DNA of 63,529 bases, from the NCBI GenBank assembly GCA_016202645.1, contig JACQOF010000030.1:1-63529 (forward strand). The letters are read 5' to 3'. Under the pieces are notes generated by a model that saw only the letters and a program-made list of their open reading frames with translations, was not told the origin of the DNA and ran no database searches. Position 1 is the stretch's first letter; each line of letters starts with the position of its first letter. The position numbers and the translations under genes were made by a program. This document shows, in pieces, positions 24,659 to 33,080 of this stretch. The DNA is from a bacterium (GTDB taxonomy: Bacteria; Lindowbacteria; 2-12-FULL-62-27).

Positions 24659-26608
24659 TCACGCGCCTTCATCCCCACGCGGCCACGCGTCCGGGACGAG
24701 CTTGAGTCCCTTCCGCCAGCGCTCGGATATGGCTTCCTGGTACCAGTCTTCGTTGATATCTGCGTGCTCTGTGATGATGACCTGCATTTTTGGGGATAGT
24801 GAGGAAACGACATCGACAACGAACCTGAACATCCGCGAGACTGCCAACCGATCGTCTTCGGAGATGAGAGCCATCGATCCCTCGACGTCCTTCTCCGCCG
24901 GGAAGTAGACCTGCGACGGCTGGTCCAGAAAGAGGAACCTGGGAACCGGACGCCCACGCTGCGTGAACCAATCGTGCAGCGCGAGATGCCCAATGAGGTG
25001 GTAGCCAACCCAGTTTTCGCCGCTACCCATGCGATCCATGGGTACCGGACCGTCTGCAGTATCAGCGATGATCGTCAGTTTCTTGATGTCCAACCGCAGT
25101 GGGAATTTCGAGTGCTCAAGGTCAAGAGTTTTGGCCCACGTAGTCATCTTCTGGCCAAGAATGGACACGATGGACTCGATCCGCTCGCGCACACGTTCAT
25201 CGCTGAGATCTTCTTCCAGTACCGCGCATTGTGAAGACAAACGTTCCGCCTGCTCACGGAGTGCTTTCGTGTCCGGCAGATCTGGAAGGCTTTCGAGATA
25301 TAGGCTCACACGGCCGAGGACATGTGCCCGCTTCGTCGATTCATCTTGGACCTGCACAAGCCGTTCATTTTCGAAACGGACTGACTCCATCTCAAGGTGG
25401 TTCTTCGTGAGAGCCTCGCGGACATTCAGAAGCCTTTTTTCGAGTTCCGCAATCGCCTTCTCTATTTGTGGCGTAGCACGTGTGACGGATTCGAGCTTCG
25501 ACGATACTGTCTCAAGTACCGTCTTTACGTCCGTGACAGACGGGACTTGAAGTGTGGCTGGAAGTTCCTGCGAACACAGAGGACACGCCTGCCCTGGCTC
25601 AGAGCCCTCGAAGATGTCGATCGTCTTGAGACGGGCCTGCTGCTCCGTCACCTCATGTGAGAAACCTTTTTCATCGTGTTCAAACGCACGGGCCGCATCG
25701 ATCTCGTCCCGGAGCCGACGCTGTTCATCGAGCAAGCGATATCGATGTTCTGACAACCGAGAAAACTCGGTCCCATCAGCGAATGCCATATCGGCACCGG
25801 TCAATGCCATACGCGACATATCACGTAGGGCCGCTATGGTAGCCTCCCAACCCTGCGGATCGGAGGCAGTAAGGCCCGCATCACGTGCTTGGGCAAGAAG
25901 AGCAGCCGCCTTGCTCACACCCTCACCTCGAAGAGCTGCCAGCTCCCCAAGTCGCCGCTCACACAACCGCAACTGCTCTCGTAGCCGGCGAAGTTCTTCG
26001 CGTTTGCGTACGAATTCGTCGTCCACTGCCCCGATGAAATACGGGAGCGTGTCCTTTAGCGCTTGCGCGAAGAAACTGTCGCCGGCACCGTGGAACAGCT
26101 GTTGCCGACGGATGATCTCGTCCTGGGGCTGGAAGCAGAGGGCCAGTGCGTGCCTTACATTTGCGGAGAGTGGTAGGCGGGTCTGTCCGGGCGGTGGCTC
26201 ATGAACATTGTCGCTGATTCCGCTCCATCCTGTGAGGAGAGCAGCGAGACCCTTTGTGTTGGTCGTCTGCCGCAGGGCATTCGCTTGGGGCACATCGACA
26301 AGTTCTCCGATTTCGACGAAGCACTCCTCGCTCGAAGCTGCGCGTACCCCGGGACAGCGCCGCGCGACGAATGCCTGCCCATTGGCGAGCTGTAATCGGA
26401 TGCCGAACCACGCGACCGCTCGACGGATGATCCCCTCCGGAACCCGGCACTCACCGCTTCCAAAGCAGTAGTCGACGATGTCCACTAGGGCGGACTTGCC
26501 TGTCTTCGATGCGCCAGTGATGACGTTCACGGCGCCAAGGCGAAAACTCAGCACGCGCCGCTGACCGTCGTGGCTGAATAGCACAATATCCAGCAACTGC
26601 ATGCTCAT
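24659..26608 (-). CDS. ABC-three-component system ATPase (DUF3732, SMC-like)
   Basis: A 649-residue SMC/Rad50-type ATPase. Walker A is VITGASKTGKSALVDIVDYC (residues about 30-49), the DUF3732 hallmark. A coiled coil spans about 230-530 with a CPLCSQ half zinc-hook-like motif in the middle. The C-terminal head has FLFLDQPSQVYFP (Walker B/D-loop) and VIITEHADI. ATG 26608 overlaps the next gene (ATGA). In ABC-3C systems this subunit is thought to sense or remodel nucleic acid and trigger the effector partner. Confidence 0.85.
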   Translation of the reverse strand: MSMQLLDIVLFSHDGQRRVLSFRLGAVNVITGASKTGKSALVDIVDYCFGSGECRVPEGIIRRAVAWFGIRLQLANGQAFVARRCPGVRAASSEECFVEIGELVDVPQANALRQTTNTKGLAALLTGWSGISDNVHEPPPGQTRLPLSANVRHALALCFQPQDEIIRRQQLFHGAGDSFFAQALKDTLPYFIGAVDDEFVRKREELRRLREQLRLCERRLGELAALRGEGVSKAAALLAQARDAGLTASDPQGWEATIAALRDMSRMALTGADMAFADGTEFSRLSEHRYRLLDEQRRLRDEIDAARAFEHDEKGFSHEVTEQQARLKTIDIFEGSEPGQACPLCSQELPATLQVPSVTDVKTVLETVSSKLESVTRATPQIEKAIAELEKRLLNVREALTKNHLEMESVRFENERLVQVQDESTKRAHVLGRVSLYLESLPDLPDTKALREQAERLSSQCAVLEEDLSDERVRERIESIVSILGQKMTTWAKTLDLEHSKFPLRLDIKKLTIIADTADGPVPMDRMGSGENWVGYHLIGHLALHDWFTQRGRPVPRFLFLDQPSQVYFPAEKDVEGSMALISEDDRLAVSRMFRFVVDVVSSLSPKMQVIITEHADINEDWYQEAISERWRKGLKLVPDAWPRGDEGA

Positions 26609-27102
26609 GGTCGCACTCCGATCAGCGCCATGACTGTCGCGGCATCTCCGGCTTTTGAGAACCACCTTCCTACAAACTCCGCACGCTTCGCACACACACG
26701 TACCTCGTCGGTCGAAGTCTTCAGGTAAGTCGTGACCTTCTTCTTCCAATCGAAGTTCGCTTCGAGAAGTCCTTTCCCAAGGAGCAGAAACCCATGCAAA
26801 CCACCGAAGCTCAGTGCTTCCTTCGTGAATGGTACGAGCTTTCGAGATCCGTCAACGATGCATGCCCTCGCAAGTGGATGCTCATCGAGCCACACAGATA
26901 GGGAAGTTGTAACTGATAGAGGCAACGAATCTCTCGTCCTCTGGTGAAGGACCATCGGTAGAACCAAGAAAGTGGGCTCGAAAGGTAGCGCCACACCTGC
27001 GTCTCCAGCATGACCTTGGGCGGCATGCCAGAGAAGTAATGCAGAGAAACTCGGGCTGATCAGCCCCCGTTCCTCGGATGATCGCATAGTCCAAGCCGTC
27101 AT
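26605..27102 (-). CDS. ABC-three-component system middle component
   Basis: A 165-residue protein with the middle-component signature: an N-terminal SSEERGLISPSFSALLLW segment, FEPTFLVLPMVLHQRTRDSLP, and the C-terminal KRAEFVGRWFSKAGDAATVM followed by ALIGVRP, which is nearly diagnostic. Gene order (effector, middle component, ATPase, each joined by ATGA overlaps) matches described ABC-3C cassettes. It probably bridges ATPase and effector. Confidence 0.8.
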   Translation of the reverse strand: MTAWTMRSSEERGLISPSFSALLLWHAAQGHAGDAGVALPFEPTFLVLPMVLHQRTRDSLPLSVTTSLSVWLDEHPLARACIVDGSRKLVPFTKEALSFGGLHGFLLLGKGLLEANFDWKKKVTTYLKTSTDEVRVCAKRAEFVGRWFSKAGDAATVMALIGVRP

Positions 27103-28322
27103 GCCTCCCTCCCTCCAACACCCAAGAGAGAGGCTAGCCGGGATCGAAAATCAGGATGCCAGCCAACGCGTACTTCGTTGGCAAGCATGTGATAAGAACC
27201 GCGTGATACGAACGGCTCCGTCACGTTGGTGCGAATCGGTATGACAACACGTTCAGCCCATTTTAGTACATCGCGAGCGGCCTTTTTCTTTGCGACCTCA
27301 GTGGCATCTCTACCCACCTCATCATTCATCGCCTCGAATACGATCTCCCACTCCTCAATCAACTTTTGCTCGTACTTCGCGATATCCCCGATTAGGACTA
27401 GATCGTTCCGAAGCCATCGCGAGCGTTGTTCGAACGCACGGTAGTAGTCTCGAACGGCCGCGGCGATCCGCTTCTTGCCGGCCTCAATGATCTCGAGTTG
27501 GCGAACAAAGGTATAATCCGTGTGTGCGGCTTGGGTCGCATCGTCGAGAGTGAATGCGAGCAGGTCGTCATCGATCGGGAGTGAATCCTGCTTGAACTGG
27601 TCGCGCAGGTCCGACATTTCCGATTCGATCTCGACCGCAAAAATTCTGTCACCTCGGCCAACTGCACTAAGTTGCTTTAGTACACGGCGTAGCCACCAGC
27701 CTTCAATTCGTTCTAGAAAGGCCTCGTGATACCTACGTTCTACAGCCCAGAAAACCTCCATACGCAATTCTTGGTCAATTGCACTCACGGTTGGGGCGGC
27801 GTCAATAACGACAACCATCTCCAATATGGTCCGACGAATCGATGGGGGCGCACTTAGAAATACTGAGTATGCCGACGCATTTGCAGCGTTCGTAGATGAC
27901 TGCGCCGTGCTCCCGAGAGCCGTAAGTGCGGCGGCGACGTCTCGCTCTTCCAAGCGGAGATGATCTGCAGCAGATCCCATTGGAGCTGTTGCTGTCGTCA
28001 GGAGGTGCAAAGCTGTGCCGGTGGGAATCGATTTGTCGGCATGGCCTTCAAACCATATGCGAAGCGACTTCCACAGATCCGGGCTCGCATCCGACAGGGA
28101 GGCCTCTCGGCTGCGATGATGCTTGGTCTGAAGGAGCTGCTCTGGGGTGCCTCCCATAGTTTCAAAAGCGATGTCGTCAAGCGTCTCGATCGAAACAAGA
28201 AAATCTGTCGACGACTTGATCCGGCGGAGCGCCCAGAGCAACGCCACCCGGACCTGGTAAAGGTAGCCAAGTGCGGCATCCGCTGCAGAGAACTGGCTTA
28301 TCCCACTTTCAGTCATCTCCAT
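27099..28322 (-). CDS. ABC-three-component effector protein, nuclease-like N-terminus
   Basis: A 407-residue protein. The N-terminal domain reads AALGYLYQVRVALLWAL, then FLVSIETLDDIAFETMGGTPE and LLQTKHH: an E...D...Q.KH layout typical of restriction-endonuclease-fold effectors (DUF4297/Cap4-like), with Asp, Glu and Lys as plausible catalytic residues. The C-terminal half is helical and ends with VRVGWHPDFRSRLASLLGVG, a feature of ABC-3C C-terminal-domain proteins. It is first in the operon. By family logic it would degrade DNA when the ATPase is triggered. Confidence 0.7.
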   Translation of the reverse strand: MEMTESGISQFSAADAALGYLYQVRVALLWALRRIKSSTDFLVSIETLDDIAFETMGGTPEQLLQTKHHRSREASLSDASPDLWKSLRIWFEGHADKSIPTGTALHLLTTATAPMGSAADHLRLEERDVAAALTALGSTAQSSTNAANASAYSVFLSAPPSIRRTILEMVVVIDAAPTVSAIDQELRMEVFWAVERRYHEAFLERIEGWWLRRVLKQLSAVGRGDRIFAVEIESEMSDLRDQFKQDSLPIDDDLLAFTLDDATQAAHTDYTFVRQLEIIEAGKKRIAAAVRDYYRAFEQRSRWLRNDLVLIGDIAKYEQKLIEEWEIVFEAMNDEVGRDATEVAKKKAARDVLKWAERVVIPIRTNVTEPFVSRGSYHMLANEVRVGWHPDFRSRLASLLGVGGREA

Positions 28323-28520
28323 CGCCTCATAGCAGATGTAAAGAAATTCGATTTAGCTGCACGGCAAGATCAAATCAGGGACAGGCGTAAATCTCAAGAG
28401 GCCGATTTTAATTGTAGGATAATTTGTCATATCTAACACATTCAGTGAAAGTATCCTTCGAGACATCACCACCACACATAATTCAGTATATCCCCATAAA
28501 CTCATCCCCGGGGAAAATTC

Positions 28521-28562
28521 TATACACCACAAAATAAGACTGCACAGTTATTGTGGTGTAAA
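28521..28562. promoter_or_regulatory. 42-bp palindromic site B at 3' end of nucleotidyltransferase gene
   Basis: TATACACCACAA, 18 bases, TTGTGGTGTAAA. Same arms and same 18-base gap as site A at 29547. The last codons of the nucleotidyltransferase (F-T-P-Q-stop, TTTACACCACAATAA on -) lie within it. Confidence 0.7.
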
Positions 28563-29231
28563 TAGCAATTTAAATTTTTCAAGGATGGGGCGTTCAAGGG
28601 GGAGAGTGAGCCATGCTTGTTGAAGACTTGTAGATAGGAGCGTACGCCATTTCTTAGGAAGCGCATACGTGGCTCGCTTAAATTCCACTGGATCGACAAT
28701 GGAGAGGACTGTCACAGCCTGTTCGATATCCTTTTCTCTCTTTTCCTTTTTTCGGCGGCGCTGGGCAATTATAAGCTTTTGCTGGCTGAAGTTGATGGGG
28801 TTCGGCACTCTTACTTTGATCCCTTTTTCCTCGATCACGATTGGATCCTGAAATAACAGGTCCAAGAATCTCAATTGCGTGGCCTTTACGCCAAGGGCTC
28901 TGATCAGCCTAGGCTTATCCTCTCCCTTGCCTCGCTCCGGCGTCAGGAATTCAATTTTGAGGTCCGGGTGCACAAAACATGTTTCTCCTGAAGGTTTAAA
29001 ATCTACACTGAATCCGAGGGGGGCAAGAGCGGCTTGCAGGTCAACTGCTACCTTTCTTGGATAGGGTCGAGGCAACAGGAAGTCGATATCCAGTGTTCGA
29101 AGCGGCATCGGGCGGGCTCCCAAATGCCTTTGATACAGCAGAAAAGACCAGCTGCCGATAAGCTCCACGCCGTCTTCCCACAGACCCAAATCATCAAAGA
29201 CTTTTAGAATATCCTCAAAAAGATCAGCCAC
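28548..29231 (-). CDS. Nucleotidyltransferase-fold protein, toxin-like
   Basis: A 227-residue protein with a minimal nucleotidyltransferase motif: VELIGSWSFLLYQ followed by LRTLDIDFLLPRPYP, supplying the GS...D.D metal-binding triad. It resembles the GSU2403/NTP_transf_8 group. The C-terminal half is helical and basic (QRRRKKEKREKDIEQA). The gene overlaps its upstream partner by eight bases and its final codons form part of palindrome B. Pairing with a small basic upstream protein and an autoregulatory-looking promoter suggests a toxin-antitoxin-like module, but toxicity is not shown. Confidence 0.6.
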   Translation of the reverse strand: MADLFEDILKVFDDLGLWEDGVELIGSWSFLLYQRHLGARPMPLRTLDIDFLLPRPYPRKVAVDLQAALAPLGFSVDFKPSGETCFVHPDLKIEFLTPERGKGEDKPRLIRALGVKATQLRFLDLLFQDPIVIEEKGIKVRVPNPINFSQQKLIIAQRRRKKEKREKDIEQAVTVLSIVDPVEFKRATYALPKKWRTLLSTSLQQAWLTLPLERPILEKFKLLFTPQ

Positions 29232-29535
29232 GGCGGAGTTTCTTTCGACGGACCTTCACCAGCAGGCGCAGACTCTGCTTGACATCGCGCAACTGTTTCT
29301 GAAGCAAGCGCCGTTCCTGGATGGACTTCTCCAATTGGACAGGCCGATCCTTCCCCAAGTATCGGGAGACGACCTTTTCATTCCTCCGGAACTTCAGGTA
29401 GAAGTATTCTCGACCAGCAAGACGCCGTTTCAGAATGCTGCCTTTTGGTAATTGCCGGAGGCGCGACCGGATGCGGACTTCCTGGCTCCGGTAGTGCTTC
29501 CAACTGTCGTTGAGAATGCCTTTGAGAATCGCCAT
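29224..29535 (-). CDS. Small basic partner of nucleotidyltransferase
   Basis: A 103-residue, very basic protein: LPKGSILKRRLAGREYFYLKFRRNEKVVSRYLG (a short beta-hairpin-like segment around residues 29-60) then a helix QLEKSIQERRLLQKQLRDVKQ. The GSI..R...GR.Y.YL layout is seen in small proteins next to nucleotidyltransferases. It is first in the two-gene operon. The promoter lies so close that the mRNA would be almost leaderless (see 29545-29573). It may be the antitoxin or DNA-binding regulator of the palindromes. Confidence 0.5.
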   Translation of the reverse strand: MAILKGILNDSWKHYRSQEVRIRSRLRQLPKGSILKRRLAGREYFYLKFRRNEKVVSRYLGKDRPVQLEKSIQERRLLQKQLRDVKQSLRLLVKVRRKKLRRG

Positions 29536-29544
29536 GTCGAAATG

Positions 29545-29573
29545 ATTTTACACCACAAAAGTTGAAATGGCAA
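29545..29573 (-). promoter_or_regulatory. Promoter of the two-gene nucleotidyltransferase module
   Basis: On -, -35 TTGCCA (29568-29573), 17-base spacer, -10 TAAAAT (29545-29550). The start codon at 29535 begins about 10 bases after the -10, implying a leader of only two or three bases. The -10 overlaps the inner arm of palindrome A. Confidence 0.6.
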
Positions 29574-29588
29574 TATTTGTGGTGTAAA
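29547..29588. promoter_or_regulatory. 42-bp palindromic operator A
   Basis: TTTACACCACAA, 18 bases, TTGTGGTGTAAA: a perfect 12-bp inverted repeat covering the -35/-10 region of the operon, as expected of an autoregulatory operator. It matches site B at 28521-28562. Confidence 0.75.
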
Positions 29589-29601
29589 CGCGGATCGAGC
29601 A

Positions 29602-29811
29602 TCAATCGCCTTGTTGTGCTCGGCGTTGTTGACGGTTGTCCAATTCTTCGGAGATGTACGCCTCATTTTCACCGAGGAAATCACGGATGTCATCCACGTT
29701 GTCGAGGATGATCCGTGCGATGGCCGGCGTGATGATGCGGCTGATGTTCATGGTGCGGTCGAATATAACGAGCGCCGGGACGCCGGCGTAGGTGGTGCTA
29801 CGGGAAGCCAT
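29602..29811 (-). CDS. Small protein of unknown function
   Basis: A 69-residue protein: a hydrophobic strand region (YAGVPALVIFDRTMNISRII) and an acidic helix (NVDDIRDFLGENEAYISEELD). ATG 29811 has AAGGAG eight bases upstream. It overlaps the end of the preceding gene (29798) by 14 bases and is probably the last gene of the ArdC operon. No family recognised. Confidence 0.5.
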   Translation of the reverse strand: MASRSTTYAGVPALVIFDRTMNISRIITPAIARIILDNVDDIRDFLGENEAYISEELDNRQQRRAQQGD

Positions 29812-30046
29812 GATCGGGCTCCTTCTCCGCCGGTGGCGGGAGGAAGTTGCCCATCTCGGTCAGGAGATGGGGCGCGTGTTTTCGCGTGTAGGCGATAGCA
29901 ACCGCCCGGGCGTGGGACAAGGCGACGGCGAAGATGACTTTTCGCGGGTCGGATTCCGTTACTCGGAAATTATCGAGCGCGGGATCCCGGCCATCACAAA
30001 AGACCGGGATACCACTTTTGCCGATTCGCTGAATGGAGTTGGACAT
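29798..30046 (-). CDS. Small protein of unknown function
   Basis: An 82-residue protein starting MSNSIQRIGKSGIPVFCDGR. ATG 30046 is favoured over 30070 because AAGGAGAG lies seven bases upstream. The central stretch KVIFAVALSHARAVAIAYTRKHAPHLL is a likely amphipathic helix. It follows ardC by about 20 bases and overlaps the next small gene. Function unknown. Confidence 0.5.
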   Translation of the reverse strand: MSNSIQRIGKSGIPVFCDGRDPALDNFRVTESDPRKVIFAVALSHARAVAIAYTRKHAPHLLTEMGNFLPPPAEKEPDHGFP

Positions 30047-30066
30047 GGGTTGCTCTCCTTCGTCTA

Positions 30067-30933
30067 TCAATTCGAAGCGACGTGAACCGCCACGCGGTTC
30101 AAAATGAAGTCAACCGCCTTCTGGGCGTGGGTCGCGGCCGTGAAAATTAGACGGTGGTTGTTTTCGAATGTCTCGATCCAGCTCTGAATATACGCCGCCG
30201 AACGATCAACCTGTGAGGCCAGGATGCCGGTCTCGGCGCAGAGGAACGTCGCGCCCATTTCGGCGACCAGTTCTTCCTTCGAATAGGCGTCGTGTTTGTC
30301 GTCGCCGGACAGCCAATCCCGGCGGGACAGTCTTGTGGCATGGCCGGTGCTGTGAACGAGCTCGTGGAAGAGCGTCGCGTAGTAGTCCTCCGGGCGGTCG
30401 AAGCGTTCGGGTGAAGGCAGACAGATCGCGTCGTTCACGGGGCTGTAGTACGCACGTGTATGGCCATGTTCGATGTGCGGGCGCGTGGGCATGTTATCGA
30501 CGGCGAGTTCCGCGGCTTCGATCGGCGAGAATGAATTGTCCACGTCCGCGTAGCTGGGGATTTTGCCGTCGAGATTCTCGCATTGGGACGAATTGAACAC
30601 GTTGTAGTAACGAAGCATGGGTACTTTCTTGGGTTGTCCATCCGGGGCAATTTCCTCGGCGAATTTGAGGATCCTCCAGAACACGACCGGCAAAGCCTTT
30701 TCTCCCGCCCGAATAGAACCGCCCAGTTCGTTGGCTTGCCGCATCGTGAGGAAGTACGGACTTTCATAACCCAGCGACCACAGAAGAAAGAAGTTTGTCC
30801 CATGGTAGGGCAGTTTCGTGACAAGATTTTTTGGGGTCTGTTGGCGCGTATGCCACGACCGTTGCCACGGGATGATCCCCTGTTTCATTCTGTCGATGAT
30901 GCGTTCGGTGATGATTTGATAGACCTTGTTCAT
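30067..30933 (-). CDS. ArdC-like antirestriction protein (ssDNA-binding plus zincin)
   Basis: A 288-residue protein. The N-terminal DUF1738-type ssDNA-binding domain shows ITERIIDRMKQGIIPWQRSW, then NLVTKLPYHGTNFFLLWSLGYESPYFLT. The C-terminal zincin domain has the HExxH-type motif FHELVHSTGH (His, Glu, His) with Glu in ELVAEMGATFL as a further ligand. ArdC proteins protect incoming plasmid or phage DNA. It sits in the early gene cluster behind a hairpin (30967-30991), which fits mobile-element use. Confidence 0.85.
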   Translation of the reverse strand: MNKVYQIITERIIDRMKQGIIPWQRSWHTRQQTPKNLVTKLPYHGTNFFLLWSLGYESPYFLTMRQANELGGSIRAGEKALPVVFWRILKFAEEIAPDGQPKKVPMLRYYNVFNSSQCENLDGKIPSYADVDNSFSPIEAAELAVDNMPTRPHIEHGHTRAYYSPVNDAICLPSPERFDRPEDYYATLFHELVHSTGHATRLSRRDWLSGDDKHDAYSKEELVAEMGATFLCAETGILASQVDRSAAYIQSWIETFENNHRLIFTAATHAQKAVDFILNRVAVHVASN

Positions 30934-30966
30934 TTTTCCTCACCTCCGGTTTTTGAAAGAAAATCA

Positions 30967-30991
30967 GCCGTCTCCGCAACGCAGAGACGGC
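30967..30991 (-). terminator. Hairpin between the 58-residue gene and ardC
   Basis: GCCGTCTC (30967-30974) pairs with GAGACGGC (30984-30991). On - the stem is followed by TGATTTTCTTTC, a weak T-rich run, so it may attenuate readthrough into ardC. Confidence 0.45.
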
Positions 30992-30997
30992 CGTGGA

Positions 30998-31174
30998 TTA
31001 CGCGAGTGGGTTGTCGTGGATTTGGGAGGCGGGATCACGGAGACGACGAATCACCTCTAACCCGCCCTTTTTGTAGACGGTCAGCGTCACGAGATTTCCG
31101 TCCGGATCGAAGACCGCCCAGAATCTGTCGTACTTTTCGAGAGTGAAATCTCGGGTGGCGGCTTCTGTGCTCAT
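30998..31174 (-). CDS. 58-residue protein coupled to the nuclease gene
   Basis: A short gene with ATG 31172-31174 overlapping the nuclease stop (ATGA) and a TAA at 30998-31000. It reads MSTEAATRDFTLEKYDRFWA, then VFDPDGNLVTLTVYKKGGLE. The FWAVFDPDGNLVTLTVYKKGG segment looks like a compact beta-hairpin domain. The coupling indicates it is real. Function unknown. Confidence 0.6.
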   Translation of the reverse strand: MSTEAATRDFTLEKYDRFWAVFDPDGNLVTLTVYKKGGLEVIRRLRDPASQIHDNPLA

Positions 31175-31950
31175 TCGTCGTCACCGCCGTTCTGGGCATA
31201 GTTCGGCAACGTGCTACCGAGACAACGCTGGCGGAATTCGCACCAGCCGCAGGCCGGCGTGACGTTGCGGGGGAAGATGCCGGCGCTGACCGCTTTGCCG
31301 ACCTGGTTGATCGTCTGGATCAAGTGGTCGAAGTGCTCCTTGGTCCGGACCGTGCGAAGTTCCATGAGCTGGCCTTTCGGGAACTTCTTGGTCGGCTTCA
31401 CGATCACGCGGTAGATGACTTCGATCGGGCCGGGGAGTTTTTTCTCGAATGCCAAACCGAAGGCGTAAACGCTGGGTTGGATCTGCAGGTCCGCTTGGGG
31501 CTGGGACCACGCGCGTTTGGAGGTTTTTATCTCGAGGACGGTCTTGCCTTCGACCATCGCGTCGACCGTACCGGTCAGGACCACGTTGTTGCCGTCGATC
31601 TGAAACGGCGTTTCAACGGCGGTGATTTTGAGCGGGATAGCCTGCTCGTGATAGGTCGTGACCAGCGTTCGGACCAAGTCGTTGATTTCGGCTGGGGTCA
31701 GATCGTTGTCGTATTCCTTGCTGGTTGCGGCGTCGACGGAGAGAGAGGATTCGGTCAACGCATCCTGCAGGGATTTGCCGATGTGGATCGCCTCGACGCC
31801 GGCGTGCGTGGCGGTGCCGACGATGAAGAATGTGTGGTTCGGTGTCGGCACTTGGTCAATGTAGCGCAGGCGGAACTTGTACGGGCAGGACAGGTAGGCG
31901 GTGATCTTGCTCGCGGATAGATAGACCCTTCCATTGTTCAAGTCGATCAC
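31171..31950 (-). CDS. PD-(D/E)XK nuclease, RecB/Cas4-like
   Basis: A 259-residue nuclease. It opens with LSASKITAYLSCPYKFRLRYI, the standard RecB-family entry motif (first Cys of an Fe-S cluster), followed by FIVGTATHAGVE, the catalytic VLTGTVDAMVEGKTVLEIKTSKR (Asp, Glu-x-Lys) and a QPSVYAFGL motif. The end has CGWCEFRQRCLG, completing a four-cysteine Fe-S cluster as in Cas4/AddB. It lies between the DDNVPF protein and a 58-residue protein in the early operon, suggesting a recombination or replication exonuclease. Confidence 0.8.
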   Translation of the reverse strand: MIDLNNGRVYLSASKITAYLSCPYKFRLRYIDQVPTPNHTFFIVGTATHAGVEAIHIGKSLQDALTESSLSVDAATSKEYDNDLTPAEINDLVRTLVTTYHEQAIPLKITAVETPFQIDGNNVVLTGTVDAMVEGKTVLEIKTSKRAWSQPQADLQIQPSVYAFGLAFEKKLPGPIEVIYRVIVKPTKKFPKGQLMELRTVRTKEHFDHLIQTINQVGKAVSAGIFPRNVTPACGWCEFRQRCLGSTLPNYAQNGGDDE

Positions 31951-32028
31951 TCCTTTTAAACAACCATGCGAGGGATGGAACCTCGACGGCTGTGGGATGT
32001 TCCCCGCGACGCGGGGGGCAACGCTTGC

Positions 32029-32955
32029 TTAGAACGGGACGTTGTCGTCGTGGGCGACGCCGGCATGGGCAAGCTCGCCGTTTTTGGATTCGACGACTTT
32101 CTTCTTGAGCGCGTCGATGAGCTTGGAGATTTTGAAACTGGAGAGCTGCGGCAGGGGGTAAACCCGGCCTTTGCAAAGTTCCTTGATCGTCGACTCCACG
32201 AATTCATGAGCGTTGGTTTCACCGACGAGTCGGCCAAGCTGGTTGATCAGCGACTCGGCGTAGGAGAGTTGGCGAGGCTGGGCGAGGACGAAGGCTTTCT
32301 TGCCCGGCGCGGAGTTGGGCGATTCGGCCTTGGATGTCCGGTCGGTCTTCGCGACAAGTTCCAGAGCCTTGTCGATAATCTCGGACGCGTGGCCTTTGCT
32401 GAGGTCGGCGAAGTACGCGCCATCGAGTCCGACGGCGTTGTCGAGATGTTGGCCCGTGGACTTTTCGTAACGCCGCGAGAGTTTTTCGTAGAGGCTGACT
32501 TGCGCGGGGCTGGCCGGATCGTCCGGGCGTTTGACGGACTTCTTACCGTTGCCGTTGTGCCCGTTGTTGCCGTTCGGCTTTGCGGTCGACGCGGCAGGTT
32601 TCGGAGCCGGGGTTGGCGCGGGCACCGTGGGTGCCGCAACGGGAGCGGTTTTTGTTTCAGCAACCGCAACCGATTTCGTTTCAGTCTGAACCGGAGCGGC
32701 TTTAGACTTGGCTGCCAAATCATCAAGCTCGGCCTGGACTTCAAGCGGCGGTGTGCCAACTTGGGACGATGGTTCGTTCCGATGGATCGCGTGAACGACG
32801 GCCTTTTCACACTCGGCCATGAGCTCGTGCGCGATCTTCGTGGCGTCCGAGAGCACCGCGCCCTCGAACATCTTGTCGATCGACACGCTGTAAAATGCGT
32901 GCTCGCCGTAGTCACCGAGGTTGACGCGGCGGGCGTAGGTGGTGTGGACTTTCAT
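32029..32955 (-). CDS. Early protein with SSB-like acidic C-terminal tip
   Basis: A 308-residue protein of unknown family. The N-terminal domain (MKVHTTYARRVNLGDYGEHA and on to about residue 75) resembles small beta-rich domains of phage or plasmid recombination proteins. Residues 80-150 are a Pro/Ala/Thr linker ending in NGNNGHNGNGKK, and a helical C-terminal half follows. The last six residues are DDNVPF, very like the D-D-D-I-P-F tip by which bacterial SSB recruits partners. ATG 32955 is used; upstream codons lack a ribosome site. It precedes the RecB-like nuclease. Confidence 0.55.
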   Translation of the reverse strand: MKVHTTYARRVNLGDYGEHAFYSVSIDKMFEGAVLSDATKIAHELMAECEKAVVHAIHRNEPSSQVGTPPLEVQAELDDLAAKSKAAPVQTETKSVAVAETKTAPVAAPTVPAPTPAPKPAASTAKPNGNNGHNGNGKKSVKRPDDPASPAQVSLYEKLSRRYEKSTGQHLDNAVGLDGAYFADLSKGHASEIIDKALELVAKTDRTSKAESPNSAPGKKAFVLAQPRQLSYAESLINQLGRLVGETNAHEFVESTIKELCKGRVYPLPQLSSFKISKLIDALKKKVVESKNGELAHAGVAHDDNVPF

Positions 32956-33080
32956 GGGTCTCAAACCTCCTGTTTTTGTGGATTTTTCGCGCCATGCGCG
33001 ATTTGTGGAAACGAGTGGTTGATCTATGTGGAGTGATTCCAAAGTGTTGTGACGAAACTGCGCACGCCCCCTGTTTGGAT

